The notes below the pieces were generated by a model that searched no databases, was not told where the DNA came from, and saw only the letters and a program-made list of their open reading frames with translations. 64,000 nt of DNA from Lineus longissimus (taxonomy: Eukaryota; Nemertea; Pilidiophora; Heteronemertea; Lineidae), in the NCBI RefSeq assembly GCF_910592395.1, contig NC_088324.1, forward strand, positions 2,914,001 to 2,978,000, written 5' to 3'. Every line of letters begins with the position of its first letter. Position 1 is the stretch's first letter. Both the position numbers and the translations under genes were made by a program. Shown here piece by piece: positions 14,883 to 25,420 of the stretch.

Positions 14883-17339
14883 TGAGTCAAATGCTTCAAT
14901 TGGAGGTAATTGTTGATGTTCAAATTTTTCATAAGAATCAACCCATTCATAAGGATAAACACCTTTTCTTGTTAAGAGGTCAAAGTGTTCACCATTAAAC
15001 TTTGTAGCTAAATTTTTCTTTTGCTGATTAGGCAAATTCTTAGCTAGATTTGCTAGTGATGACTGCATTAACCTATAAGAATCTAGGAATCTTATTTCAA
15101 TTTGACTATCATTGATAGGTAACACCTTGCTGAAAGATATGTAATTTTCAGAATTACTGGCGATGACATTCAGTCTACCTTTTAAATTTTTCACAAACAG
15201 ATGTGCATCATAGCCTGACAGATTGTGTAAGTACACAGGTATGAACTTTGGGGAGCTAAAGAGTAGATTACAATTTCTATGTGCTGCTCCTCTGTATTGA
15301 CCTGTGAAATGATTGTGGTCATGAACTTTTAAATTTTGTGCTGTGAACACTTTGTCACAGAGATAACAGTTTCTAGCATAAAAGAAACTATGTTTCTGCT
15401 CATGAGTCAAAGGATCCATTGGCTTAGGGTTGAATAGTAATTTTTCCCCAAGTTGTTCACAGATAGAAGTGATTGAATCAACAAAGTGTTCGCCAATGTC
15501 TTCATCTTCTGACTGTTGAATGTATGTAAATATTTTATTTTTCTTTGCTATTTGCTACTGGTCATATTGGATGTAGATCGAATAGCTGTTTGGAATATGT
15601 TGTTGTATTTGAAGTGTTTTTTTGCCAAGATTTTGACTCACTTTCTTTAACGAGCATTGAAAGTCAGCGATGATCACAACTGGATGTTTTTGTTGTGCTT
15701 TTAAGTTAGTAAATAGCAAGGTGTTCTTTTCATCAGAAGGCATCCTAACTTTAACACACTCAAATTGTGTACAGTTATCAAGATGTTCATGATATATTTT
15801 ATCACGAAGTTCACTCGTTGATGCTGATATAACTTTCATGCATCTAAAGCATACTTTGACTGCTGCTTTTTGTTTTGAATGAGATGCAGATACAAGCCTT
15901 GAGAAATTTTTGATCCAAGCATAGTGATTATTGGCATTATCTTGGATGTCTTCTATTTTTTCACACTCCTCGAACTCGTCGAAAGCGCTAGGATCCTCTA
16001 TCGCATCATCCTCCTGTTTGTAGTGTAAAAGATTGATGTACTTGTCTTCTGATAAAATTCTCTCAGAAATTCTAGCTGGGGAAATTGGGTAAATGGTAGA
16101 TTCTTCTCCATTTTTATTCACTACTTGTGTAGGTATAAATGTAAACACATTAACCCCAATGTCAGGATTGTTCTTCTCAAATTTGTCAATATCTTTGAGG
16201 GTAACTGGGTATTCTAGGTCTTTGAACATGTGATCAAATTCAGGTTCGTTGTAATTTGTCACCCTCTCTGTGTTCTTTGAGATCTTTAACAACGCAGCTT
16301 CAACTGAGTATCTGAAGCAAAGCTGATCAGAATTTTGTACATTAATCACAGCTTTTTTCTTCTGTACCTTTACTGGTAAAGGAATGTAAGAAGATCCTCC
16401 AAGTGGTTGATATTTTACAGTGTGTAACTCAATCTTTGTTACTTCTAAAAATTTCCATCCAGATCCTTTCTGAACTAAATTTTTCAACTCTTTAAGCATA
16501 TCTTCAATGAGAGTGTCATAATTAACTTCTTGACCCACGCCAAGGATGTGTCTAGATCGTAGCTGAAACTCTTGAACTTCAGTCTTCCTTTGCATTGAAA
16601 TATATAAGACAATGCTAATTTTTAAACTGCTATTCTGAGTTTCTTCTTTAATTTTATCTTGTAAAACTGACTTAATGTTGTCAAGATAAGCTTTTATTCC
16701 AATTTCAGGCAGTCCTTGCATTCTGAAATGTTTGACATAACCTTTGAAAGCAGAGTTGACTTTTACGAAGGAAATTGATTCAGAATGTTGTTTGATCAAC
16801 TCCTGGATGAATTTTTTACTCATTGAACGTTTGACATTGATGTCAAACTCTTTTGCTTTTTGAATGAGGTCAGATTTTAGTAATCTTTTGACTGGTTCTT
16901 TGGTCAAGAGTTCTTTCAATTTTTTAATGTTGAGATTCTGGAAATTTTTATGACAAAGTGCTTTAACTTGCTGTAAAAGTGGCTTTCTGATAGAAATTTT
17001 AGCTTTCACAGCTTTTGGTTTAATGTCAGACAAATTCACATGCTGAATTTTCTCCTCTAAAATTGTGTTCAGCTGATCTTTTTTGAAATTCCTAGCATTG
17101 ACACCTAGTCTTTGCGCAAGGACACGCTTTTCAATTTGGGACAAGTCAGAAACTGACTTATCAATTTTAACTTCAATATCATTGAAACCATTTGGTATTC
17201 GTTGAAGTTGTTCAAGTAACTTTTCTCTTGAAAGTGATCCATATTTTTTCACTTTATTTCTGTAGGCGAGTATTTTCAATTCGTCAGTAGATAGGCCCTC
17301 AGCTGGGTAAGCGCCGTAGTTGTTATATGAGAGTGTCAT
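14859..17339 (-). pseudogene. Second, divergent family B DNA polymerase (N-terminal and central part only)
   Basis: Starts at ATG 17339. Residues 1-200 are lysine-rich and helical, then NVQNSDQLCFRYSVEAALL, a CFRC..C zinc pattern, and IADFQCSL at the exonuclease position. After an in-frame TAG (15555-15557) the same frame continues with CYLC..KVHDHNHFTGQYRGAAHRNC, the zinc/HNH-like module also seen in the first polymerase, and FLDSYRLMQSSL. The palm motifs are missing because the gene is cut at about 14882. It carries none of the mini-hairpins. It therefore belongs to a different element lineage inserted beside copy 1. Confidence 0.8.
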
Positions 17340-17454
17340 ATTTATTAATACGAATTATTTTTTTATTAGATCACATTTGGAAAAGGGGATTCCCCTTTTT
17401 TAGTTTTGGTTACGGATAGTCATTTTATAGTCAAGTTTTTTGACTATAATATGA

Positions 17455-17673
17455 CAACAACATTCAACGAATACCGAATAGTTTCAACGATATTGAAGTT
17501 TCTGACTTGTCTCAAATAGAGAAGCGCGTATCCTTCAAGCCTGAGCTTTTTGTGAATTTTAGTATCCTATATAATCACCACTTGGTCGAAAATGTAGGAT
17601 TCAGGGCTCACCACACCCATGAGAATTTTAACACTAAAAATCATCATGGAGGTGATCATTTATATACAGAGTA
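17455..17673 (+). pseudogene. Inverted fragment resembling the second polymerase N-terminus
   Basis: On the plus strand, a frame with QRIPNSFNDIEV then SDLSQIEKRV matches QRIPNGFNDIEVKIDKSVSDLSQIEKRV of the gene at 14859-17339, with a short internal deletion. It then runs into unrelated sequence and ends at TAA 17671-17673. The two copies are head to head, about 115 bases apart, so this is an inverted partial duplication or an insertion from a related element. Confidence 0.65.
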
Positions 17674-17700
17674 ACAATCTTTTATTAAGTTATGTCATGT
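17658..17700 (+). repeat. Direct repeat with TATA-like leader (first copy)
   Basis: CATTTATATACAGAGTAACA plus following T-rich bases recur at 18082-18124. On the minus strand the second copy reads TGTTACTCTGTATATAAATG and ends on the start codon of the OB-fold gene, so it looks like a promoter/leader that has been duplicated. Confidence 0.75.
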
Positions 17701-17763
17701 GATTACTTTTGAAGAAGCACAAACTTGTTCTACAAATTTGGAGAACACATGCGAAATATTTTA

Positions 17764-18084
17764 TTATACCACCAGGTCAAACCCATAGTAATTCTTACCA
17801 TTGTTTGACTCTTTCATACCTGTGGACCGTATACATGTATACTGATTGTCAGGCGTGATTTTTCGCTTAATTACACTCGTAGACCACACGGTGACATTGT
17901 CTCCTTTTGAATCTTCGAGGGAGAGTAACATTGACTCACCCACTTTAGTTGTTAAATTTGTGATAGAGTTGATTTGGTACCATACATTCAACGGGAGCTC
18001 TTTCCACTTTAGATAATTTGTTGATCTTGTGATACGTGATTCAAGTTCTGCGTTTGACGGAAAACTTACGAGCGGGGTGTCCAT
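17764..18084 (-). CDS. Small OB-fold-like (possible ssDNA-binding) protein
   Basis: 106 residues, ATG at 18084 directly behind TATATAAATGG. Contains LPLNVWYQINSITNLTTKVGESMLLSLED followed by VTVWSTS, a strand pattern typical of OB folds that bind single-stranded DNA. Next to the second polymerase on the same strand, with which it would be expected to act in replication. Intact frame. The identification is by pattern only and unproven. Its TATA-like leader is duplicated at 17658. Confidence 0.5.
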   Translation of the reverse strand: MDTPLVSFPSNAELESRITRSTNYLKWKELPLNVWYQINSITNLTTKVGESMLLSLEDSKGDNVTVWSTSVIKRKITPDNQYTCIRSTGMKESNNGKNYYGFDLVV

Positions 18085-18119
18085 TTATATACAGAGTAAC
18101 ATTTTTTTATTAAGTTATG

Positions 18120-18545
18120 TGTTTTGTTTTCGTTGAAGAAGTTGTTCCGTCGAAGAAGTTGTTCCGTTGAAGAAGTTGTGAACTTTTGTAGGATTGTAGG
18201 ATTGTAGGATTGTTGTTCAGCGAGCGAAGCGAGCGTTTGTGAGGTGTGGGGAATGAATTATGTTTTGACTGGTGTTTGACTGAAAGAAGTTGTGTGATGT
18301 GTTGACTGGTGTTTGACTGAAAGGAAAGTCAGTCAAAACGTCAGTGAGTTAGAAACCCCACTTTTACCCTACTCTCCCGGACTATAAAACAAAGACCCTG
18401 ATGTCACCTATAAAACGAAGAGCCCCCGAACTATAAAACGAAGATCCTAATGTAAACTATAAAACGAAGGGCCTCCGAACTATAAAACGAAGACCCCAAT
18501 GTCAACTATAAGCGAAGAGCACCGAACTATAAAATGAAGACACTG
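18120..18545 (+). repeat. Short tandem repeats including CTATAAAACGAAG array
   Basis: 18128-18180 repeats GTTGAAGAAGTTGTTCC about three times; 18189-18212 repeats TAGGATTG; 18218-18233 has GCGAGCGAAGCGAGCG. From about 18378 to 18545 the word CTATAAAACGAAG recurs about eight times at alternating spacings, a higher-order unit of roughly 48 bases. No gene seen. Confidence 0.8.
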
Positions 18546-18546
18546 A

Positions 18547-19340
18547 TGTGATATCTCTCTTATGAGTGACTCGTTTTCGATAGAATTTCTATGGTAGGTT
18601 CTCCTAAGAAGGATATATCGCATATCATACGGGTTTTTGATTTTACCTAATTTTCAAGACCAAAGAGGTCAAATGGCGTAAATTGGCCGTTTGAATGTAA
18701 CTTTGGCACGTTTCCTAACTGCTAAAGCTATGAGGTTGAAATTTGGTGCACGTGACTCCCTACGTCATGTTACCGCTGACACTAAACTTCGGTCCGATCT
18801 GATTCTTGACTTGGCCACAAGGGGTCCAAGAAGTTGAACCTAACATGTGTGATATCTCTCTTATGAGAGACTCGTTTCGATAATTTTTTTATGGTAGGTT
18901 CTCCTAGCAAGAATACATCACATATCGTACAGATTAATGATTTGACCAAATTTTCAAGGTCACATAGGTCGAATGGCGTAAATTGGCCGTTTCAGTGTTA
19001 CTAAGGCACGTTTCTTAACCGAGAAAGCTACGAACTTGAAATTTGGTACATATGACTCCCTACATCATGTAAATTTGGACAGCGAATTTCGATCCGATCT
19101 GATTCTCGACTTGGCCACCAGGAGGCCAAAGCTAAAATAGGTAAAAAGTGCAATATCTCGCTTATCAGTGACTTGTTTTCGATGATATTTTTATGGTAGG
19201 TACTCCAAGCAACGGATCATTACATGTCATACCGACTTTGGTTTGACCTATATACTATACATGTAGCATGTTTCTTAACAAGGATGAATTCCTTACCACC
19301 AAATATCTAGACGGTGAGCAGAATGGCCCTTGGCCGTTTC
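18547..19340 (+). repeat. About 300-bp tandem units of a GTGAGC-ended repeat family
   Basis: Units start at 18547, 18849 and 19147 with GATATCTCTCTTATGAG or a close variant and carry CAAATGGCGTAAATTGGCCG and GGCACGTTTC blocks. The block ends near 19313 in GGTGAGCAGAATGGCC. The same family, with its GCTCACCT..AGGTGAGC ends, is at 34010-35127. No coding capacity. Confidence 0.85.
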
Positions 19341-19773
19341 ATTTCTGTATGTAAGACGAAGGACCAATTCTACATTGGCTGGATCGGTTACCCTAGCTTT
19401 CACTGGTAGGCCTATGACGTCGCACACATCCACACACATGGGGTCACCAGGGTGCTGGGTCCGTATTCATAAACGTTCCTAAGTTAAGTCACTTAAATCC
19501 TTAAGCGTTACACTATGTTTGGTGTAAGACTTATGTCACTATTCATGAAAAAAAATGATCCCAAGTGTAACATATTGATAAGTCTTACACATAAGTTAGG
19601 CCTAGCTCCTAAGTCATTCCCAATGTTGCTAGGGTATAATGATCACATTTCCTTACATGGTTGAATCATTTTCTGTTGATTGGACGGGTTCAGATGAATG
19701 GATAGATAAATAGTTGTGACTATATTGCGAAGGCGTATAGGCCTATGCATTTTCTGGTAGGTCATCGATCACG

Positions 19774-20967
19774 ATGGCGGGCAAAAGGAAGGCCAACTTC
19801 ACTGAGGCTGAAAAATTTCGTCTCTGTGACGAATATGAATCTCTGTTTAGTATAATACGAGCCAAATCCTCAGGGACCATATCAAACCAGAAAAAACACA
19901 ACGCATGGACCAAGATTACAGACGCAATGAACAAAAGGAACCCGTTAGTAAAACGAACAGAAAAAGATTTTTTTTTAAATTAGCAGAACATGTGTACTGT
20001 AATGAAATAAGAATATCGGAGATACCGGAGGTAACTTGGGAAAACAGGTAAAAATTGTTTTAATTAACGGTTAGTCCAATTCCCTACATTTGCCTACTAC
20101 CCTTTTACTAACGGTAAATGATAATTCTTTAATCCTAACAACATGTTATTTACAGGAGGAGGGCCAACGCCACAGAAGCCATCACTTGTTTCAGAGAGGG
20201 TAGCCACAGTTCTCGAAGAGGATGACCCACCGTTTATGGGATAGAATGAGGAGTCGACAGTTCTCAGAAGGATGCAAGATGTTTTTCCAAGGCCGTTTCC
20301 CCGGATCTTCCATCCGACGAATACGAAGACGGGCAGTCGACTTCTACACTCGATGATCCATGCGCATTGGCTGCTCCTTCCCCATCACCTGTTCATGACA
20401 GTACATTTCCAAGGAACCGGTAAGTGTTAGTTTGGTGAATTTCATATCAAGAAGCCAACGTCATTTGGCATGGTTTCGTAGAGTCTCTAAAGTGGTTATA
20501 TATTTGAATAACATGTGATATTGAAAGCACATCACATAATTTATATACCTCATTGGTGATGCTGTGGAAGTGAGCAATGCAATGATGTTTTTACTGTTCT
20601 AAATACCCGCATCATGCTACTGAAAGTCCATCGTTGTATTTTGCGTTTCAGACCAACCTCAAACAGTCAATCCTCTCTGACACGTCTCACAGCAATGAAA
20701 AGCAGACGACCAACTGTAACACTACCAAATCTATGTCCACCATTGCCTGATGAGGAACCTGAAAAGACACCGAAGCGTAAAGCGGATAATGATGCAGCAG
20801 AGATTTCCAAGATGCACAAAGAACTTTTGTCCCTTGAAAAGAGTCGCTCTGCATTGGAGATTGAAAAACTTCAATTGGAGAAAAGCAAACTACAATTGGA
20901 GAAAAAGCAAGCTCGCCATGGAGATCGAGATATTGCACTTAAAGAAACAAAAGCTCACCTGTACTGA
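19774..20967 (+). pseudogene. Harbinger Myb/SANT-like DNA-binding protein (decayed)
   Basis: Exon 1 starts at ATG 19774 with KRKANFTEAEKFRLCDEYE, ISNQKKHNAWTKITDAMN and VKRTEKD, the Myb/SANT domain of Harbinger accessory proteins, which bind element ends and bring in the transposase. A run of T near 19970 shifts frame; the continuation LAEHVYCNEIRI..PEVTWEN leads to a splice donor at 20048. A middle exon from about 20156 has an in-frame stop. The last exon (from about 20653) encodes PPLPDEEPEKTPKRKAD and a coiled coil of repeated LEKSKLQLEKK type. The C-terminal end is separated by the insertion at 20987-21924. Not functional as it stands. Confidence 0.7.
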
Positions 20968-20986
20968 GAACTTCATGCCTGCGACC

Positions 20987-21924
20987 CAAGGAGGATACCG
21001 CGGTGACGTCATATCACGTGATCACATCCCATATTAGTGATCGCTATGGCCAATCAGATTCAGTCTACTGACAGCACAAGCACAGAACACATCTCCACTG
21101 TCTGGTGCGCTCCTGTACACAAAAATACCAAGAGACATGAAATATTGCAATACCTAGTATGGATTCTTCCTGTGTAAAATAAAATTTACAGAGCAGATTA
21201 ACTTCCATGAATAAAAAAGACGTTTGGCTTGGCCAAAGTGCGGAAATAATGTCTCCGCTAAAATACACTACGAAGTACACTAGGCAATGCACTACGCGAT
21301 ACACGGTAGAGATGCAGTTGAGTTTGTTATTGTTTTGACTTAGAAGCCCGCCCATATCATAATATATTCATGTATTCATGAAATATGAACTCATTTCTGT
21401 CCCATACAACTCTAAGAACAGTCAATTTCTCCTTTAATCATCACCGAAACCGCGATATCCGCAGGAAGATTTCGTTCTAGTGTCCGAAAATGCATGATCT
21501 TACAGGGGCGCTAACTCGACAAATAGAGGGGATCTATGGGGATCTATGCGAGTTTTGGGTCCTACAGGTCTCGAACTTGTAAAATCTGTAAACATGCCTC
21601 CAAATCCCATTATGATAATGAAGAGATTGCCCCGTATCTGGGAGACTGTTTTGAAACCATCGCTAATTTTGGAAGATCGGTGCCCGGCTATTTGGTTTTA
21701 AAAACCCTATTTTTCCCCATCAAAACAGCACTTTTCATTATTCAAATGATAACTTATTGTCTGAAGACTTATTTCATAGCAGAAAAGTACTAATAACTCT
21801 GATTTGATGCGAAAAATCTAACTTTGTTTGATGACTTGATTTTCCCTTGGCCGTGGATCGAGTTTGTTTACAATATGCAGCGCCATCTTGGAAAAGCCGT
21901 GACGTCACCGCGGTATCCTCCTTG
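20987..21924. mobile_element. Non-autonomous DNA transposon with 9-bp target duplication
   Basis: Flanked by CCTGCGACC at 20978-20986 and 21925-21933. Terminal inverted repeats of 25 bases start CAAGGAGGATACCGCGG and continue into TGACGTCA. No transposase inside. Nine-base duplications occur in Mutator-like and some Merlin-like elements; the ends do not let me choose. A related end-like sequence (GGGAGGATACCCGAGGAC on the minus strand) is near 33091-33108. Confidence 0.85.
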
Positions 21925-22103
21925 CCTGCGACCTATGGAGGAAACGATCAACCGCATGACTACACTTATGCAAACCTTTGATTTGTTTGCAATGTTAATA
22001 CATGAATAAAGATTATTACAATTTAATTAGCTCTGTGTTTTTCATTTACTTACATTTATCGGAAGTGAGCATCAACTATCTGCTGTCGTCTCACCGCAGC
22101 GCA

Positions 22104-22144
22104 CCCCGTGGCTCGTGAATAAACATATTCTTTACTTCACTCAT
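22104..22144 (-). pseudogene. Start of packaging ATPase gene, copy 2 (fragment)
   Basis: From ATG 22144 the minus strand reads MSEV....FIHEP, matching MSEVFIYEP of the ATPase at 10994, with a few extra residues. The rest is missing; sequence beyond about 22104 belongs to the neighbouring Harbinger half. Confidence 0.6.
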
Positions 22145-22148
22145 TTAA

Positions 22149-23278
22149 ATGGATGCAAATCAAAGCAATGAAAATCAAAGCATTGAAAAAGATGATCCTA
22201 AAGCACAGTATCTAAAGGGATACTTAAGAACAATATCTAAGTTGGTTACAGTTCTTTGAGTAAAATGTGGAAACAGGTCCAGAAAAACGAGAAACGTATT
22301 AAGCACAGAGAGGTGAAAGAATTCCCAGACACACTACCGACACACCAACTCAATAAACCAGCCATTCACCTTCAAAAAGACGATGGTATCTTACATCGAT
22401 CAACAGTGGCAAGCTGACTTGGTTGACATGCAGAAACTTGAGAGTAAGAATAAAGGATTCAGATTCATTTTAACAGTCATAGATCTATTCAGTCGTTGCT
22501 CTTGGGCTGTGGCATTGAAGAGTAAGAGGGGAGAAGAAATCAGAAATGCATTTAAAGTCATTTTAAGAGAGGCAGTGCCGGTTGCGGCAAAAGCGGAAAA
22601 GATTCAATTCGATGACGGTACATAATTCTACAACAAACACTTAAAGCAACTTTTAACAGAAAATGACATAGAATGGTTCTCCTCAAAATCTGACAAGAAC
22701 GCAGCAGTCGTAGAACGTTTCAACAGGACTTTGAAGGAGAAGATGTGGAGGTATTTCATTGCTAAGGAGACTGACAAGTGGACTGACGTGCTGCATGACT
22801 TGGTCAGTGGCTACAACAACACTTTTCACTCATCAATAGGCATGAAACCAATAGATGCCAGAAAGATGGAAAACGAAAGAGCAGTATGGTACAACCTTTA
22901 CGGTCTTCACCTCAAAGAGACATTTGGTGATACAAAGTATAAAGTAGGTGACAGTGTGAGAATTTCAAAGTACAAGTCCATTTTCGATAAAGGCTACCTA
23001 CCAAACTTCACTGAGGAAGTATTCCAAATAAGACAGATCATCTTCATCCATCCTATTGTCTACTTGCTTGAAGATTACCTCAAGGAGGAAATTCAAGGAT
23101 ATTTCTATGAAGAGGAATTGAGCTACATTCCTAATCCTGACCAACTAGAGTACAGGATCGAGAAGATATTAAGGTACAATACCAGTAAAGGCAAGAAATA
23201 CGGATTAGTGAAGTGAGAGGGTTACAGTGATAAATTCAATGAATAGTTACCTGTTTCAGAAATTAAATCTCTAAAGTA
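22149..23278 (+). pseudogene. Retroviral-type integrase with chromodomain, copy 2 (nonsense mutations)
   Basis: ATG 22149 behind CATTTAAATG. The N-terminal region has frame disruptions before 22383. The core is QQWQADLVDM, IQFDDGT-stop-FYN, VVERFNRTL, then MWRYFIAKETDKW and a chromodomain-like end cut by TGA (LVK-stop-EGYSDKFNE). Compared with copy 1, the second catalytic region contains a TAA at about 22623 and the chromodomain Trp codon is TGA at about 23216. It lacks both the MITE and the mini-hairpin of copy 1, so those arrived after the copies separated. Confidence 0.85.
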
Positions 23279-24239
23279 ATAAGTTAATAAAACCTTTTTC
23301 TATTAAATTAAGCTAGAAATGGAAGGACAAATATTTAACAATAATTATGGTACGGTCAATGTTTATCAATATCTTGTTTATCAATATCCTGTTTATCAGT
23401 ACCCTGTTAATCAGTATCCTGTTAATCAGTATCAACCAGTAGTTCAGGACCTACATTAAAATGTGTTAAATGCTTTGTAACAAAACCTGGGCCCGGTTTC
23501 TCAAAGAATCTTAAGTATTTGTCTTAAGTCATAATATTTTGACTAAGCCAAGTCAAAAACTTAAGTACGAATCTCAAAGCATCTTAAGACGAACTTAGCT
23601 AAGTTTTCCCAAAATGACTTAAGTCAGGTGAAACGTGCCGAGCCGGCCGTTTCAGCCAGCCTCCGATAGTTCCACTAAGACTTCGGGAGTTTCCGTGAGA
23701 TTACGAATATTCCCGAGTACGTTTCCAAGGAACTCTTCAGCTGGTCGGCAATGAAGGAGGTCGGATTGTGAATGCCACATCGCAACCACGTGGGAAATGG
23801 GCATGGCGGGAGAGGCACATTGATCTTCGTTTCTGATGCTCGGCGGTGCGGATGATAATGACCCATAATGATGAAATTTTCCAAGGAATTACTAGTATTT
23901 TGTAACTATGGTGCTCTCATTATTGAAACTTACCACCGAATGTACATGTATATAGCCGATAAGACAATAAATGCGCCACACCCACACCCCCTCTTACAAT
24001 CAAGCGCTATTAGTATTTACTCCTTTGCTGTCAAAATCCCCTGGGCCCAAGCGGCCCAAGTATATCAATTACGTTCCGAAAGGAGCCCATCACATTATAA
24101 GGACGAAGATGAAGATTAAGGATGTACGGAAATACGGGCGGCGACTACCGACGGTTAGAACGGAATTGGTACCATATCATTACTGTTGTGTATGTAGGCT
24201 AGGCCAAGCAACATTACGCCCGAGAAAAATGGAGGTAAA

Positions 24240-25420
24240 CATGGTCGGAAGTGCATGAAGTCAAGCGGGTTAGAGCAACAAATTGGTCATCCCAGGAGGA
24301 GGCCATGCTAATGGAGGCTGTTCGCCTATGTGAGAGGCACTGCATTGGACGTTTCATGCAGCGGTCAATTCTAACTCTGACCCCCCCCCCCCCCCCCCCC
24401 CACCTCAGGGGTCGACGCTAATGCGACGCCGGATTAGTGTCGCTTCCTGAGGGTTAAGAAAAAATCAGACAGTCGAACCTCTGGCGTATTGGGAAAAGAG
24501 TAGCATCGAATTTCCGTCGTAGGTCTGATATTAAAAGCAATTGTCTTTGGTGAATTCCTGTCGACGAAGTTGCGACAGGCATGTCGAACAAGCGTCGCAT
24601 TCCTGACGAACTGCCACGGCCCATCCCAGACATGCCCAGACACGTTTTTGGAGCTGGGCAGCATCATGGACAGCAGGTGAGTGGAGTGCTTAGAATGTTT
24701 TCTAGTATATCCAGCTGTAGTGAAAAGATTGATTGATCTCTCCAGCAGTGTCATGCGTCGGGATATCTGTAGATTGTTATGGTTCCTTTTTTTGGCGAAG
24801 ACGTTGGTGATTCACGGAGTTCGGAGGTGGTTTTTGTGTGAAATTGAGCCGTCAAAATTGACAATATTCCAAGATGGCGGCCTCCATGTCTCCGACCGGA
24901 AGCAGTTGAGAGATCGTCAATTTGGCCGATTAATGCCATTTCAGAGGTGGTTACTGAACTAAAGATAGCTTCATCACATTGTTGAATAACTGCTGAAAGT
25001 TTAATTTATGCATATGCATGCTCGAAAGCGATGCTATACCTGTGAGTTGGTGTTGAATTCCTGGCGTTCAGGATTCTGTCAGGTGAAAAAATAAGACGTT
25101 CTGAACTTCAGGATTCTGTCAGGTGGAAAAAAGGTGACGTTCTGAACTTGACCACAGGAAGAAAGAGTGAAATCCTGGAGTAGAAGTTAAAAGTTCTGGG
25201 TGAACAAGTGTCGATTCCTGGACGTCCTTATATCTTCCAGGTGTCGCATAAGTGTCGAATGTCTGAAGGGGGGGGGGGTCAGAGTTACAATTGACCGCTG
25301 CATCAGTGGGATAGGGGACATTGGGACGGGCTGCGTGTCAAAGGCTTCCAAGAGGGCCGCCTGGGAGGCCGTTGCCGAGGATGTGAGGTGTGTTCTTCAA
25401 GTTCAATCGTTCCCTGTTGT
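24240..25420 (+). pseudogene. Harbinger Myb/SANT-like gene interrupted by a TIR element
   Basis: Before the insertion the frame reads RATNWSSQEEAMLMEAVRLCERHCIGRF (24265-24356). After it comes SKASKRAAWEAVAEDV (about 25336-25385). Together these have the pattern of a Myb/SANT helix-turn-helix domain as in Harbinger accessory proteins. The 945-bp insertion with TCA duplication lies in the middle of the domain. Exon limits and the rest of the protein were not resolved. Confidence 0.55.
24357..25301. mobile_element. MITE with poly-C/poly-G inside its terminal repeats
   Basis: Flanked by TCA at 24354-24356 and 25302-25304. Ends TGCAGCGGTCAATTCTAACT and the inverted match at the right continue into CTGAC followed by 21 C at the left and 12 G before GTCAG at the right. 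Internally a roughly 54-base unit with TTCAGGATTCTGTCAGGTG is repeated (25066-25150). No transposase. Confidence 0.8.

Larger units (their letters stand above)
19456..22103. mobile_element. Left half of a PIF/Harbinger element (truncated)
   Basis: Begins with a terminal-repeat-like block rich in CTTAAGT/CCTAAGTTAAGTCAC words (19456-19640), as in other Harbinger elements here. It carries the Myb/SANT-type gene that accompanies Harbinger transposases. No transposase or right terminal repeat is present: the sequence passes at about 22104 into virus copy 2. A 938-bp element is inserted at 20987-21924. Confidence 0.6.

Noticed and set aside
2910-17339. Reassigned stop codon, because both polymerases have an in-frame TAG
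   Set aside because: Frameshifts, TGA and TAA stops also occur in the neighbouring genes, so ordinary decay explains it; readthrough of the TAG after the zinc finger cannot be fully excluded.
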